Counted from the stretch's first letter, positions 1 through 8,438 are shown. The stretch: 38,938 nt of DNA from Oscillospiraceae bacterium (GCA_015064745.1 SVRR01000018.1:1-38938), one strand, 5' to 3'. Notes: generated by a model not told the origin, from the sequence alone. Numbers and translations are program-made.

Positions 1-75
1 TTTTGTTTCGAAATTCTGTTGTTCAATTTTCAAGGATCGATGCCCGCAAAGTCGTTTCTTTGCGACAGCTTTGCT

Positions 76-104
76 ATTATATCACACACTTTCCCCTTTG
101 TCAA
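76..104 (-). promoter_or_regulatory. Consensus sigma-A promoter directed off the left edge (likely rRNA operon)
   Basis: Read on the minus strand, TTGACA (104-99) is followed after exactly 17 bases by TATAAT (81-76). Downstream are a 7-bp hairpin (45-51 with 58-64) and a stretch at about 15-38 reading CCTTGAAAATTGAACA, which resembles the leader or spacer sequence around Firmicutes rRNA genes. No coding frame follows. I infer that an rRNA or other stable RNA operon begins just beyond position 1; the promoter itself is clear. Confidence 0.7.
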
Positions 105-165
105 CCCCTTTTTTTGATTTTTTTGAGTTTTTTCGGAGTTTTGGCAATTTTCACAAGGCTATTTC

Positions 166-209
166 GGTTTTTTCCAAACCCACTTGGATATAATGGCTAT
201 AGAAAGGTG
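166..209 (+). promoter_or_regulatory. Promoter and RBS of the DUF421 operon
   Basis: A perfect TATAAT lies at 189-194, with only a weak -35 about 17 bases upstream. AAAGGTG at 203-209 sits 8 bases before the ATG at 218 and fixes that start. Confidence 0.45.
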
Positions 210-217
210 AAAAAACC

Positions 218-916
218 ATGATTACCGTTATTCTTCGTACCTTTATTATATATGTCGCACTCAACGTTGCGCTGCGCGTTCTTGGCAAACGGCAAATCGG
301 AGAGCTTGAGATCGCCGAGCTTGTATCTACGCTTCTGCTTTCAGAGCTTGCTACCACCGCTATCAGCGACCCGTCCGTGCCTCTTGCCTTTTCTCTCCTT
401 CCCATCATGCTCATCATGAGCTTGGAGCTGTTGACGAGTGACGTCAAAAATCGCTCTCCCGTTCTAAAACGCATCTTTGAAGGAAGTCCGGGCGTACTCA
501 TTCGCCGCGGTGTTTTGGATCAGACGGCACTCAGGAAAATGCGCATCTCCGTAGAAGAGCTGCTTTCCGCCTTCCGCTTACAAGGAATCGTTTCAATTGC
601 CGACGTTTATTACGCCATTTTAGAGCAAAACGGACAGCTTTCTGTCGTTTTACGGAAAGAAAAGCAACAGCCCACCGCAGAAGAGCTCGCACTCCCATCA
701 AAGGAAACGGGCATTTCTCACGCCATCATCGTGGACGGTCAAATCAAAAAAGAGGAGATGACGGCAAGCGGAAGAACGAGCGCATGGCTTAAACACGCGC
801 TTCAAGCGCGCGGCGTTGCCGAGGAAGAGGTTTTTTTGCTTACCGTTGACGACGGCGGAGAGATCACCTGCATCCTAAAAGAAAAGAAAAATAATAAAAA
901 GGAAAGAAAAAAATGA
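218..916 (+). CDS. DUF421 family membrane protein (YetF/YrbG type)
   Basis: This 232-residue protein has three hydrophobic segments in its first 85 residues (about 3-20, 35-52 and 58-75). A soluble C-terminal part follows, containing the motif ISVEELLSAFRLQGI typical of DUF421 proteins. In Bacillus, relatives are membrane proteins and some are associated with spore germinant receptors or spore membranes; the biochemical role is unknown. The C-terminus is lysine-rich. The stop overlaps the start of the next gene by 4 bases (ATGA), so the two are translationally coupled. DUF421 next to a DUF4363-like gene is a recurring Clostridia arrangement. Family assignment is firm; function is not. Confidence 0.88.
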   Translation: MITVILRTFIIYVALNVALRVLGKRQIGELEIAELVSTLLLSELATTAISDPSVPLAFSLLPIMLIMSLELLTSDVKNRSPVLKRIFEGSPGVLIRRGVLDQTALRKMRISVEELLSAFRLQGIVSIADVYYAILEQNGQLSVVLRKEKQQPTAEELALPSKETGISHAIIVDGQIKKEEMTASGRTSAWLKHALQARGVAEEEVFLLTVDDGGEITCILKEKKNNKKERKK

Positions 917-1281
917 ACCGCGGACTAGCACTCGCTTTGCTCTTGCTTGCGTTTATCATTACACTTGTGGGAGCAGGTACCATCCTCGTCAAGGAAAGAC
1001 TCGAAGACAACGAAGCCATCCTCACCGCGCTCGACCCGACGGAGCTATCCTCGGAAGCAGAAATCGCCGCGGTACGCAGCGTCTTTGAAGGCTCGCGCTT
1101 TCTCTTCTCGCTTTCCGTACCGCTTGGGTATTTGAACGAATACGAGGAGGCGCTGGCTTCTCTTGGGGCATCGGTGCTCACGAAAGAAGCGAGTGCCTAC
1201 GCCGCCGCGCGCGCGGAAGCGATCGCGGCGCTTCTGCAAATAAAAAGATCTGCTCTGTTTTCACTTGAGCAGATCCTTTAA
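913..1281 (+). CDS. DUF4363-like small membrane-anchored protein
   Basis: This protein of 122 residues has one N-terminal hydrophobic segment (about 5-25) and then an exported helical domain rich in Ala, Glu and Leu. That matches the DUF4363 proteins that accompany DUF421 genes in Clostridia. Its ATG lies inside the last codons of the DUF421 gene (ATGA overlap), so the two products are probably made together and may form a complex at the membrane. The last codons lie within a terminator-like hairpin. The family call rests on topology and neighbour; I could not align it. Confidence 0.65.
   Translation: MNRGLALALLLLAFIITLVGAGTILVKERLEDNEAILTALDPTELSSEAEIAAVRSVFEGSRFLFSLSVPLGYLNEYEEALASLGASVLTKEASAYAAARAEAIAALLQIKRSALFSLEQIL
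1247..1279 (+). terminator. Terminator-like hairpin embedded in the end of the DUF4363-like gene
   Basis: A perfect 9-bp stem, GATCTGCTC (1247-1255) with GAGCAGATC (1267-1275), is followed by CTTTAAAT. It lies within the coding sequence just before the stop. The short T run makes it a moderate terminator. Confidence 0.5.
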
Positions 1282-1302
1282 ATACGAAAGCCGTTATTTC
1301 AT

Positions 1303-2007
1303 TTAGCGGAAGGGTGTCATATCCTCAAAGAAAAGTCCGGTGCGGAGGACGGTATAGCGCTCGGCAAGCGGGTCGCCCGCAAGAATACCGCACGCCGCCT
1401 TCAAATGCGTAACCAAATATTCGGGATTAATAAATCCTGCGTTATCGGCTTTCAGAACGGCTTTTACAACCAACGCGCCATCCTCATATATCACGGACGC
1501 TGAACGAATGCCCTCCGAAATATCGGTATCCTTGTCGCCGCTTTTAGAGCGTTTAAACACCACGACAGGTCCAGAAAGTGCCCTCTCGCACGACTCTGCA
1601 AGGGCGACAGACGCCCCCTCGGTAAAAATGCGGATCTCGTACGAGGAGTAGGCAATATCGGTAAACTTCGTCGCCGGCAGATATGCCTCGGTCGCTCTCA
1701 GCTCTTCTGTCAAGCTTTCGTTGAAGGCTTGCATGAGGCGTTCGGGGTCTACCGTCTTTGTCAGACGGATATCAAGAAGCTCACATTCGCTTTCCAGCCC
1801 AATGGACATCGCAGAGGAAAAGGAAAGCCGCGGATGAGGGTTGAAGCCCTCGCTATACCGCACGGGAATTTTCGCGCGGGCGATTGCCTTGGTAAGCGTA
1901 CGAACAAGGTCAAGATGCGCAATAAAGGCAAGGCTTCCCCGCTTATGGAAACGAAGACGCACGGCATAGGAAGCTTCCGCTGTATCGGACAGGATCATTT
2001 GCACCAT
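1303..2007 (-). CDS. DUF2344 / TIGR03936 family radical-SAM-associated protein
   Basis: The 234-residue protein begins its conserved part with YAVRLRFHKRGSLAFIAHLD and continues with RYSEGFNPHPRLSF, both hallmarks of the DUF2344 family. These proteins sit beside, or are fused to, the TIGR03960 radical SAM protein, as here. The exact reaction is unknown, although the pair is often found near ribosome or RNA genes. GGGAGG lies 9 bases before the ATG at 2007. The gene overlaps the end of the upstream radical SAM gene by 13 bases, which implies coupled translation. It converges on the DUF421 operon. Confidence 0.88.
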   Translation of the reverse strand: MVQMILSDTAEASYAVRLRFHKRGSLAFIAHLDLVRTLTKAIARAKIPVRYSEGFNPHPRLSFSSAMSIGLESECELLDIRLTKTVDPERLMQAFNESLTEELRATEAYLPATKFTDIAYSSYEIRIFTEGASVALAESCERALSGPVVVFKRSKSGDKDTDISEGIRSASVIYEDGALVVKAVLKADNAGFINPEYLVTHLKAACGILAGDPLAERYTVLRTGLFFEDMTPFR

Positions 2008-3842
2008 CTCGTTTTACCTCCCAGCTTATTTGCGCCGCACCCACTGCAATGCTCGGAGCAGGCAGGCGTCGTCTTTTCGGCGTAGGCGCGCTCACGCTCT
2101 CTTAAAAGAAAATCCTTTGTCACGCCTGCGTCGATCACATCCCACGGGAGCCACTCGTCAAGTCCAAAGGTACGGTTGGCGTAAAACGAAGGGTCGATAC
2201 CCGCACGCTCGAAAACCGAGAGCCACCTTTCGTAGGAGAAGCCCTCGTCCCACGCGTCAAACATCATGTCTTCCTCCGCGGCAAGTGCCAAGGCGGCGGA
2301 AAGTCGGCGGTCGCCGCGCGCGAATACCGCTTCAACGCGGGACACCTCCGCGTCGTGCCAATTGTAGCGGATCTTGCGGTCGGTAATTTGTGAACGCAAA
2401 TATTCCTGCTTTTCTTTCAGCATTTCAAGGCTGTCCTGCCCCTCCCATTGGAAGGGTGTAAAGGGCTTGGGGATAAAGCAGGAGACGCTGACTGTCACGG
2501 AAACGGGACGCGCTTTGTTGCGGTCGGGCGTATGATAGAAGGTACCGATAACGCGGGAAGCAAGCGTAGCAATACCGCTGATATCCTCCATCGTTTCGGT
2601 AGGAAGTCCGTTCATAAAATACAGCTTTACGCTGTTTTTTCCCGAAGAAAAGGCGATTCCCACAGCACGCATCAAGTCCTCCTCGGTGACGTTTTTATTG
2701 ATAACGTCACGCAAGCGTTGCGTGCCTGCCTCGGGGGCAAAGGTGATGCCGCCCGTACGCACCGAGGAAACCTTTTTCATCAGCTCCTCGGAAAAGCTAT
2801 CAATGCGGAGCGAGGGGAGTGAGAGACTGACGTGAGCATCGTCCGTCCAGGTGAGAAGCCCGTCCGTCAGCTCGGCAATGCGAGAATAGTCGCTGATGCT
2901 GAGCGAGATAAGAGATATTTCCTCATAGCCCGTATTCTCATAAAGGCACTTCGCGAGGTGGCAAAGCGTTTCGGGCGATTTTTCGCGAATCGGGCGATAG
3001 ACCATGCCTGCCTGACAGAAACGGCATCCGCGAATGCAACCGCGGTTCACTTCAAGCACCACGCGGTCGTGCACCGTTTCAATGAATGGCATAACGAGCT
3101 TTTCGGGGTAAACGGCGTTATCGAGATCGCCGATAATACGCTTACGCACACGAGTGGGGACATCGGGATACTTGGGGGTATAGGCACGAATGGTACCGTC
3201 CTCGTTATACGTGACGTCATAAAGCGAGGGAACGTAAAAGCCCTCAATATGCGATGCTTCACGCAAAAAGCTCTCGCGCGTATAGCTTCCGTCCTTTTTC
3301 ATGCGTTCTAAGAGAGCGCACAGCTCAGGGAGCGCCTCTTCCCCCTCACCGATGCTGAAAATATCGAAGAAGTCCGCCACCGGCTCCGCATTGTAAGCGC
3401 AGGGACCGCCTCCGAGAATAATAGGGGCATCGTCGTCGCGATCGCGTGAAAAGAGAGGAATGCCCGCAATCTTCAACATATGCAGTGCCGTCGTATAGCA
3501 AAGCTCATATTGTAACGTAAAGGCAACGATGTCAAAATCTGTCAAAGGATCTCCGCTTTCATGCGCGGAAAGGGGAACCCCATACTCCTTCATTTTGGCA
3601 TCCATATCCGTCCACGGTGCAAACACGCGCTCACACCAAACGCTTGGGGCACGGTTGAGCGCTTCGTAAAGGATACGTACGCCGAGATTGGACATGCCGA
3701 TTTCATAGGTGTCGGGAAAACAAAAGGCAAATCGGACAGCCACACGAGACTTATCCTTGATGATTTGTCCAAATTCTCCGCCCGTATAGCGTCCCGGCTT
3801 TGAAACCGCTTTTAATATGCCCGAAAGCTTTTCATGATTCAT
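1995..3842 (-). CDS. TIGR03960 family B12-binding-domain radical SAM protein
   Basis: This is a 615-residue enzyme. The N-terminal half (about 30-180) is a cobalamin-binding-like Rossmann region with PDTYEIGMSNLG near residue 45 and GGGPCAYNAEP near 145. The radical SAM barrel starts with CxxxCxxC (Cys269, Cys273, Cys276), which binds the 4Fe-4S cluster that cleaves S-adenosylmethionine. A C-terminal cysteine cluster (PACSEHCSGCG) is also typical of the family. The substrate is not established. AAAGGACG precedes the ATG at 3842. It overlaps the DUF2344 gene downstream, its usual partner. Confidence 0.9.
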   Translation of the reverse strand: MNHEKLSGILKAVSKPGRYTGGEFGQIIKDKSRVAVRFAFCFPDTYEIGMSNLGVRILYEALNRAPSVWCERVFAPWTDMDAKMKEYGVPLSAHESGDPLTDFDIVAFTLQYELCYTTALHMLKIAGIPLFSRDRDDDAPIILGGGPCAYNAEPVADFFDIFSIGEGEEALPELCALLERMKKDGSYTRESFLREASHIEGFYVPSLYDVTYNEDGTIRAYTPKYPDVPTRVRKRIIGDLDNAVYPEKLVMPFIETVHDRVVLEVNRGCIRGCRFCQAGMVYRPIREKSPETLCHLAKCLYENTGYEEISLISLSISDYSRIAELTDGLLTWTDDAHVSLSLPSLRIDSFSEELMKKVSSVRTGGITFAPEAGTQRLRDVINKNVTEEDLMRAVGIAFSSGKNSVKLYFMNGLPTETMEDISGIATLASRVIGTFYHTPDRNKARPVSVTVSVSCFIPKPFTPFQWEGQDSLEMLKEKQEYLRSQITDRKIRYNWHDAEVSRVEAVFARGDRRLSAALALAAEEDMMFDAWDEGFSYERWLSVFERAGIDPSFYANRTFGLDEWLPWDVIDAGVTKDFLLRERERAYAEKTTPACSEHCSGCGANKLGGKTRWCK

Positions 3843-3858
3843 GAAGACGTCCTTTCTG

Positions 3859-3888
3859 TTTAAAGCACCGCATACGCGGTGCTTTAAA
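3859..3888 (-). terminator. Hairpin between the pseudo-ATPase and radical SAM genes
   Basis: A 13-bp perfect stem, TTTAAAGCACCGC (3859-3871) and GCGGTGCTTTAAA (3876-3888), has a 4-base loop. No long T run follows on the minus strand, so it may be a weak terminator or an mRNA-end stabiliser. Confidence 0.5.
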
Positions 3889-3901
3889 GGATTTGAAACA
3901 A

Positions 3902-6900
3902 TTATTTTCCCTCAAAAATTTCGGGAAGCTTGACGCCGATCGCTACTATCGCCATATACATGACAAGTAAAATCAAATGATAGAGCGCGATATATACCGA
4001 GGGAAGAAAGGCGAAAATACCCAGCACACACAGAGCGATAGCCGCGCTACCGCCAAGAACGGCGGTAGCAAGCTTACAGCCCCAGCCGAATCGAAGCAAG
4101 CGGCGCGTACGAAGGCACAGAAGGAGAAGCCGTAAAAGCTTGCCCGAGCTTCCCGACGTTACAATACCGCCCGAAGCGCGCTCCGCGTAAAAATCGTTGC
4201 GTTGCTCTACCGTTTTGCTGACAACGTGCACCGAAGCGTCGCAAAGCGCAGAGGAGCGAGAGAGGGTTTTGTCATTGAAATTAGGGTCATACGTACGGAG
4301 AATGGTCGCGATGCCAAGTCGGTGCAAGCGAAGCGCGTTTTTCTCAAAGGTGGTGGAAAGGCGGTGCTCTATGAAAAACTTCAAGCACACCATTCCATTG
4401 ACGGAAACATAAAGCACACTGCTTCGTCCGTTCGAAAGAACTTTTTCATCCTCAGCGTCATACGTGGGGGTGATGCCGTTCGAAACCATGTACTGCCCGT
4501 TGCCTACAACAAGCTCCGCACCGTCAATAGCGGCACTGATACCGTCCTTCGTGGCATCAACCAGCTCAACGAGAGCAACGGCTACGTTTTTATCGGTATA
4601 CATTCCCGAAAAACGACCGCACAGAGGACCGCCTATGTGTCCGTAGAGCGCCGTCAAATATTTAAACACGACAGTAGGATCATCACAGTGCACCCGAATT
4701 CCCGAGAGCACCACGCCCGAAGAGGGCGCTGCCTCAATATCCTCAAAGGAAATCGCCTTTAATTTTGCGACTTCTCTGACCGTTGCTTCTCCCGCCACGG
4801 AGGAATCTTCGCCTGCCACGCGGTCGGTACGGTGCATACAATACGCGTGCATGCCAAGCATAAGAAAAGGCGCGGAGAGAAAGCAGCCGAACAACGCGGC
4901 TCTCGTGGCTGTGGCAGCATCGCAGTGGTTTGCAAAAAAGGCGACAAAAAAGCACAGAAGTCCAACAGCGATGCCGGAAAGCAGAATACCAAGGTTTAGC
5001 TTTTCATCCTCGCACACGGTACTGCATCTTTCCAAAAAGCCCTTTACGTTTGCAGTCTTTCGCACACGGTAAACAAGCGGTGTCTCACCGTCAAGGTTTT
5101 TGCCGAGCGCGTTCATTTCCGCGAGCATATCCTTTTTCGCGGCGGGAGAAAACAGGAGCTTTTCGCCCGCCGAATGGTTTTTTTCAAACACACGCAACGA
5201 CGTTTCGCCGTCAAGGACACGGAAGCAATAGAGAATGGCAAGTCCGATAGAGGGCACAAAGGACATGTACATAGTGGGCGTCCCCAAGGCGCCAAACACA
5301 GCGGCGTAAGTGAATGCCGCCAGCATCTCAACGACTAAGATGCTTTCCGGCAAAACACGGCCATGAAAAAGCCCCCTTGCGCCTACACACAGAGCGGGCC
5401 ATGCCGCGACGGCAACACATGCAAGCAGCACAACATCTATAATGCCCGCCGTTTTTACATCTACAAAGCCTGCCGGCACAAAGCCCTGCACAAGCGTAAT
5501 GTTTTCAAGGAGCAGAAGCACGAAGGAAAGCGCGGCGATCACGACCAACCGCGCGCGCGTTTGCCGCAGTGTTTCCCGTAAATGGTGACGCACGTAATCC
5601 GAAGCCGCATCCTCATCGCGCGCGCCCTCAATCTCCGAGGGAAAGCGGTAGCTCACACGATGCTTCCTTTTAGACGGCGCATCGTTCATTTGACCGTTTT
5701 TCGAGCCTTGTGCGCGATTGGGACGTCCCAGAGGAGAGCCGATAAGAGAATCACGGATACCGCTTGGCAAGCCCTCTATGAAATCTTCTTCATCGTCATC
5801 CAAATCGGCTCTGTTTTTGCTTTGTGCCCGCTCATCCTTCGCGCGGTATGCCGTAGGCGCAAGGTGAACGCGCCCTGAAGGCACATGGGAGCGAAGGTCA
5901 CGATCGGTATCGCTGAGCTCCGCTTGCGCTAAAACGACACGGGCATGCGCGGGAGGCGCTGAATCCGTCTCCTCGGCATGTACTTCTTCCTTAGGCACTT
6001 CTTGGGATTCATCCTCGGAAGCCTTCGCAAGAGCCTCCACAGGCTCTTCCTCGTGGTCTTCCGCAGATTCTTCCGTGGGAGCCTCTTCGAATTCTTCCAC
6101 GGATACCTCCGTGGGAGTTGCTTCGAGTTCTTCTTCGAGCTCTTCTTCAAGTGCTTCTTCGAGCTCTTCTTCAAGTGCTTCTTCGAGCTCTTCCTCGAGC
6201 TCTTCTTCGAGCTCTTCTTCAATTCCCTCATCAAGGGCTTCCGCCACTGTATCATCGGCAACGTCTCTCTGCGCTTCGTCAAGAGATGGTTGCGCGATCA
6301 CAGAAGGAGGCACAAACATCAAAACAGGAGTTTGCGGCAAGGGAGAAGGTGTCTTTTCTTCCTCCTTGGCAGGTGCCTCATCCTCAAAGGATGCCGCCTT
6401 GCGCTTTTCATAAGCCGCAAGCATCGCATCGTATTTGGAGGGATCAAAGCGACGGTCGGGAGAGAAGGGAGAGGGGGAAACAGAGGGAGCATCCTCTTCC
6501 TCCACGGTAGCATTGGGAACAAAGAGACTCACATGTGTCTCCGTCTTTTCTCTGAGAGGCGTTGCAGGATGCTCGACCTCGGTAACGACGACCGCATCCG
6601 AGGGTGCGGCGACATCGGTTACAAGCTCTTGCGCAACGATGCTTTCCTTTCGAATACGCACCGAAGGCTCCGTCTTTGAAAAAACAGGAGTGTCGTCGTC
6701 CAAGTCGATCCGGGAGACAGCCGCTTCGAGGGCTTCCTCGTTCTCTTCTTTGACGTCGAGGGAAACGCTTTCCTTCTCTTCCGTGCCGAGCATCGCGTCA
6801 ATGTCTGCAAAAAGGTCTAGCTGCACCGGCACAGAAGAGGAAGGAGAGAGATCTTCCGGCAACGCGGCTTCCGCCGTCGACTCTTGTATAACGAGTTCCG

Positions 6901-7141
6901 CATTTACCTCCTCAGCTTCATCAAGAGATTCGCTCGGTTCTCTCTCGGTGTCCGCACTCTCCTCTACGACTCCCATCTCCGTCTCTTCGGCGGAAGCATC
7001 GGATACGGCAGGCTCTGCGCTTTCGTCCGAAGCGGGTGCTTCGTCGTCCAGCCCAAACATTTCGTCAAGCTTACTCATTTGTGAGCGCAAGCGTGCAAGC
7101 AGGTCTTGCACTTGGTCGTTTTGATTCTTATCGTCCGCCAT
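3902..7141 (-). CDS. Large membrane protein resembling a catalytically dead P1B-type ATPase with an acidic N-terminal tail
   Basis: The protein has 1079 residues; AAGGAG 7 bases before the ATG at 7141 sets the start. Residues 1-520 are low-complexity, acidic and proline-rich, including an EEL-type repeat at 308-340. Membrane segments follow at about 531-553, 567-590, 599-617, 622-642, 716-738, 745-768, 1018-1045 and 1047-1071. The region from 680 on follows the order of heavy-metal P-type ATPases: an actuator-like strand, a helix where CPC is expected (here SAP, 756-758), the phosphorylation site where DKTGT is expected (here FEDIEA, 799-804), a nucleotide-domain-like GAELVVGNGQYMVSNGI (874-890), and RTYDPN where TGDN is expected (949-954). 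GDGIND is absent. I infer a pseudoenzyme; the role is unknown. Confidence 0.6.
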   Translation of the reverse strand: MADDKNQNDQVQDLLARLRSQMSKLDEMFGLDDEAPASDESAEPAVSDASAEETEMGVVEESADTEREPSESLDEAEEVNAELVIQESTAEAALPEDLSPSSSVPVQLDLFADIDAMLGTEEKESVSLDVKEENEEALEAAVSRIDLDDDTPVFSKTEPSVRIRKESIVAQELVTDVAAPSDAVVVTEVEHPATPLREKTETHVSLFVPNATVEEEDAPSVSPSPFSPDRRFDPSKYDAMLAAYEKRKAASFEDEAPAKEEEKTPSPLPQTPVLMFVPPSVIAQPSLDEAQRDVADDTVAEALDEGIEEELEEELEEELEEALEEELEEALEEELEEELEATPTEVSVEEFEEAPTEESAEDHEEEPVEALAKASEDESQEVPKEEVHAEETDSAPPAHARVVLAQAELSDTDRDLRSHVPSGRVHLAPTAYRAKDERAQSKNRADLDDDEEDFIEGLPSGIRDSLIGSPLGRPNRAQGSKNGQMNDAPSKRKHRVSYRFPSEIEGARDEDAASDYVRHHLRETLRQTRARLVVIAALSFVLLLLENITLVQGFVPAGFVDVKTAGIIDVVLLACVAVAAWPALCVGARGLFHGRVLPESILVVEMLAAFTYAAVFGALGTPTMYMSFVPSIGLAILYCFRVLDGETSLRVFEKNHSAGEKLLFSPAAKKDMLAEMNALGKNLDGETPLVYRVRKTANVKGFLERCSTVCEDEKLNLGILLSGIAVGLLCFFVAFFANHCDAATATRAALFGCFLSAPFLMLGMHAYCMHRTDRVAGEDSSVAGEATVREVAKLKAISFEDIEAAPSSGVVLSGIRVHCDDPTVVFKYLTALYGHIGGPLCGRFSGMYTDKNVAVALVELVDATKDGISAAIDGAELVVGNGQYMVSNGITPTYDAEDEKVLSNGRSSVLYVSVNGMVCLKFFIEHRLSTTFEKNALRLHRLGIATILRTYDPNFNDKTLSRSSALCDASVHVVSKTVEQRNDFYAERASGGIVTSGSSGKLLRLLLLCLRTRRLLRFGWGCKLATAVLGGSAAIALCVLGIFAFLPSVYIALYHLILLVMYMAIVAIGVKLPEIFEGK
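6122..6220 (-). repeat. Coding tandem repeat of acidic EEL units
   Basis: About 33 residues (308-340) of the pseudo-ATPase tail are built from units of three to four residues such as EEL, EEEL and EEAL, encoded by near-identical GAAGA/GAGCTC blocks. The repeat is in frame and could expand or contract by slippage. Confidence 0.85.
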
Positions 7142-7176
7142 GCCGTATCTCCTTTCATTGATTTTGCAGCGTTCCT

Positions 7177-7992
7177 TTATTGTTTGCCGAAATGCTGGCG
7201 CGCCGCCTCGCAAAAGAGGACCGCCGCCGCCGCGGAAACATTCATGGAATCAACTTTACCGTAAAGCGGAATGGAAAGGCGGAAATCGCATTTCTCTTCC
7301 ACAAGATGAGAAATTCCCGTACCCTCACTGCCAAGAACGATGGCAATCGGACCGCGAAGATCTGTTTCATAATACACGGAGCCGTCCATATCGGCACCGT
7401 ATATCCATATATTCTGCTTTTTGAGCGCATCTATGGTGGTGGCAAGATTGGAGACCTTGGCGATACGCATGTGAGCGATCGCACCGGCAGAGGACTTGGC
7501 TACCGTCGCCGTCAAGGTCGCGCTATGGCGCTTGGGAATGATAATGCCGTGAAAGCCCGCGCATTCAGCAGAACGAATGATCGCACCGAGATTGTGAGGA
7601 TCCTCAATGCCATCACAGATAACGATCATCGGCGCTTCACCGCGCGATTCCGCATAGGCGATGATATCGGAAACGTCCACGTACGTGGCAAGTGCCGCCA
7701 TGGCAACGATTCCCTGGTGCGCGGCGCCCTTGCACATGGCGTCCAGCTTTTTGCGATCCACTTCAAGCAGAGGAATACCGCGTTCAAGCGCTTGAGAAAC
7801 AAGCACGGAAATCGAGCCCTCTCGCTCGCCGCGCGCAACAAGGATCTTATCCACGTCCTTGCCCGATAAAAGCAATTCCTTTACCGCGTTTCTGCCAAAA
7901 ACGATGCCCTCGTCCGGCTCCTTTGCTTCGAGTGAGCGGAACGCCGCGTCCTCGCGTTTTTTCTTATATCTTCCGTCGCTTTCGTTTCTCAT
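7177..7992 (-). CDS. rlmB: 23S rRNA (guanosine-2'-O-)-methyltransferase RlmB-type (SpoU/TrmH family)
   Basis: This 271-residue SPOUT methyltransferase would methylate the 2'-O of a 23S rRNA guanosine (G2251 in E. coli), using S-adenosylmethionine. The N-terminal substrate-binding domain starts at FGRNAVKELL (about residue 32). All three SpoU motifs are present: NLGAIIRSAECAG, IVLGSEGTGIS and IPLYGKVDSMNVSAAAAVL, which form the knotted cofactor site. An AGAGGA sequence lies upstream of the ATG. It reads into the pseudo-ATPase gene 36 bases downstream. A charged N-terminal tail of about 25 residues precedes the domain. Confidence 0.9.
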   Translation of the reverse strand: MRNESDGRYKKKREDAAFRSLEAKEPDEGIVFGRNAVKELLLSGKDVDKILVARGEREGSISVLVSQALERGIPLLEVDRKKLDAMCKGAAHQGIVAMAALATYVDVSDIIAYAESRGEAPMIVICDGIEDPHNLGAIIRSAECAGFHGIIIPKRHSATLTATVAKSSAGAIAHMRIAKVSNLATTIDALKKQNIWIYGADMDGSVYYETDLRGPIAIVLGSEGTGISHLVEEKCDFRLSIPLYGKVDSMNVSAAAAVLFCEAARQHFGKQ

Positions 7993-8028
7993 GCCTTAAT
8001 TTCCTCTTTTGGAATATTCTTTCATTAT

Positions 8029-8057
8029 ATTTTATCACAAAGCTATCGTAAAATCAA
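8029..8057 (-). promoter_or_regulatory. Promoter of rlmB and downstream genes
   Basis: On the minus strand TTGATT (8057-8052) and TAAAAT (8034-8029) are separated by 17 bases, just upstream of rlmB and after a terminator. Confidence 0.55.
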
Positions 8058-8064
8058 GGATTTT

Positions 8065-8114
8065 AATAAAAATAGTAAAAAAGAAATCGGACACGGGATG
8101 GTGTCCGATTTCTT
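8065..8114 (-). terminator. Terminator after the zinc-ribbon gene
   Basis: A 14-bp stem (8101-8114 with 8081-8094) and a 6-base loop are followed on the minus strand by a T-rich tract (8080-8065). It ends the sigma factor/zinc-ribbon transcript before the rlmB promoter. Confidence 0.9.
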
Positions 8115-8129
8115 TCCGTTAGGTCAAGC

Positions 8130-8405
8130 TTATCTTGCGCGTCTTGCTGCAAAGCACTCGCTGCAGTATACAGCCTTGCCCTCGGTAGGATTGAAAGGAA
8201 CCTGACATTCCTTTCCGCACTCAGCACAAACTGCTGCAAACATCTCTCTTGCACCCTTTGCGCTGTTCTTACGTGCGTCGCGGCAAGCCTTGCATCTCTG
8301 GGGCTCATTTTCGAAGCCCTTTTCAGCATAGAATTGCTGCTCACCTGCGGTGAATACGAAATCATTGCCGCAATCCTTGCATTTCAGTGTCTTGTCCTCG
8401 TACAT
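8130..8405 (-). CDS. Zinc-ribbon protein with CxxC-x17-CxxC motif
   Basis: This 91-residue cytosolic protein contains two zinc-binding modules. The first is an N-terminal ribbon, Cys9-x2-Cys12 with Cys38-x2-Cys41. The second is a CxxC-x17-CxxC ribbon (Cys60, Cys63, Cys81, Cys84), with exactly 17 residues between the two pairs. Small proteins of this design are common in Clostridia and are presumed to bind zinc and possibly nucleic acid; no reaction is known. GAGGG lies 7 bases before the ATG at 8405. The frame is open further upstream, but that extension runs through the tRNA-like element and lacks family similarity. Confidence 0.85.
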   Translation of the reverse strand: MYEDKTLKCKDCGNDFVFTAGEQQFYAEKGFENEPQRCKACRDARKNSAKGAREMFAAVCAECGKECQVPFNPTEGKAVYCSECFAARRAR

Positions 8406-8438
8406 GTGTTTTCCCTCGCTTTGAAAAGATAAAAATTT

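Noticed and set aside
6122-6220. Mobile or non-coding repeat
   Set aside because: The repeat keeps the reading frame and codes for acidic residues within one gene.
6075-6413. Serine-rich open frames on the plus strand opposite the acidic repeat
   Set aside because: They are the reverse complement of glutamate-rich codons in the pseudo-ATPase tail; no RBS or promoter supports them.
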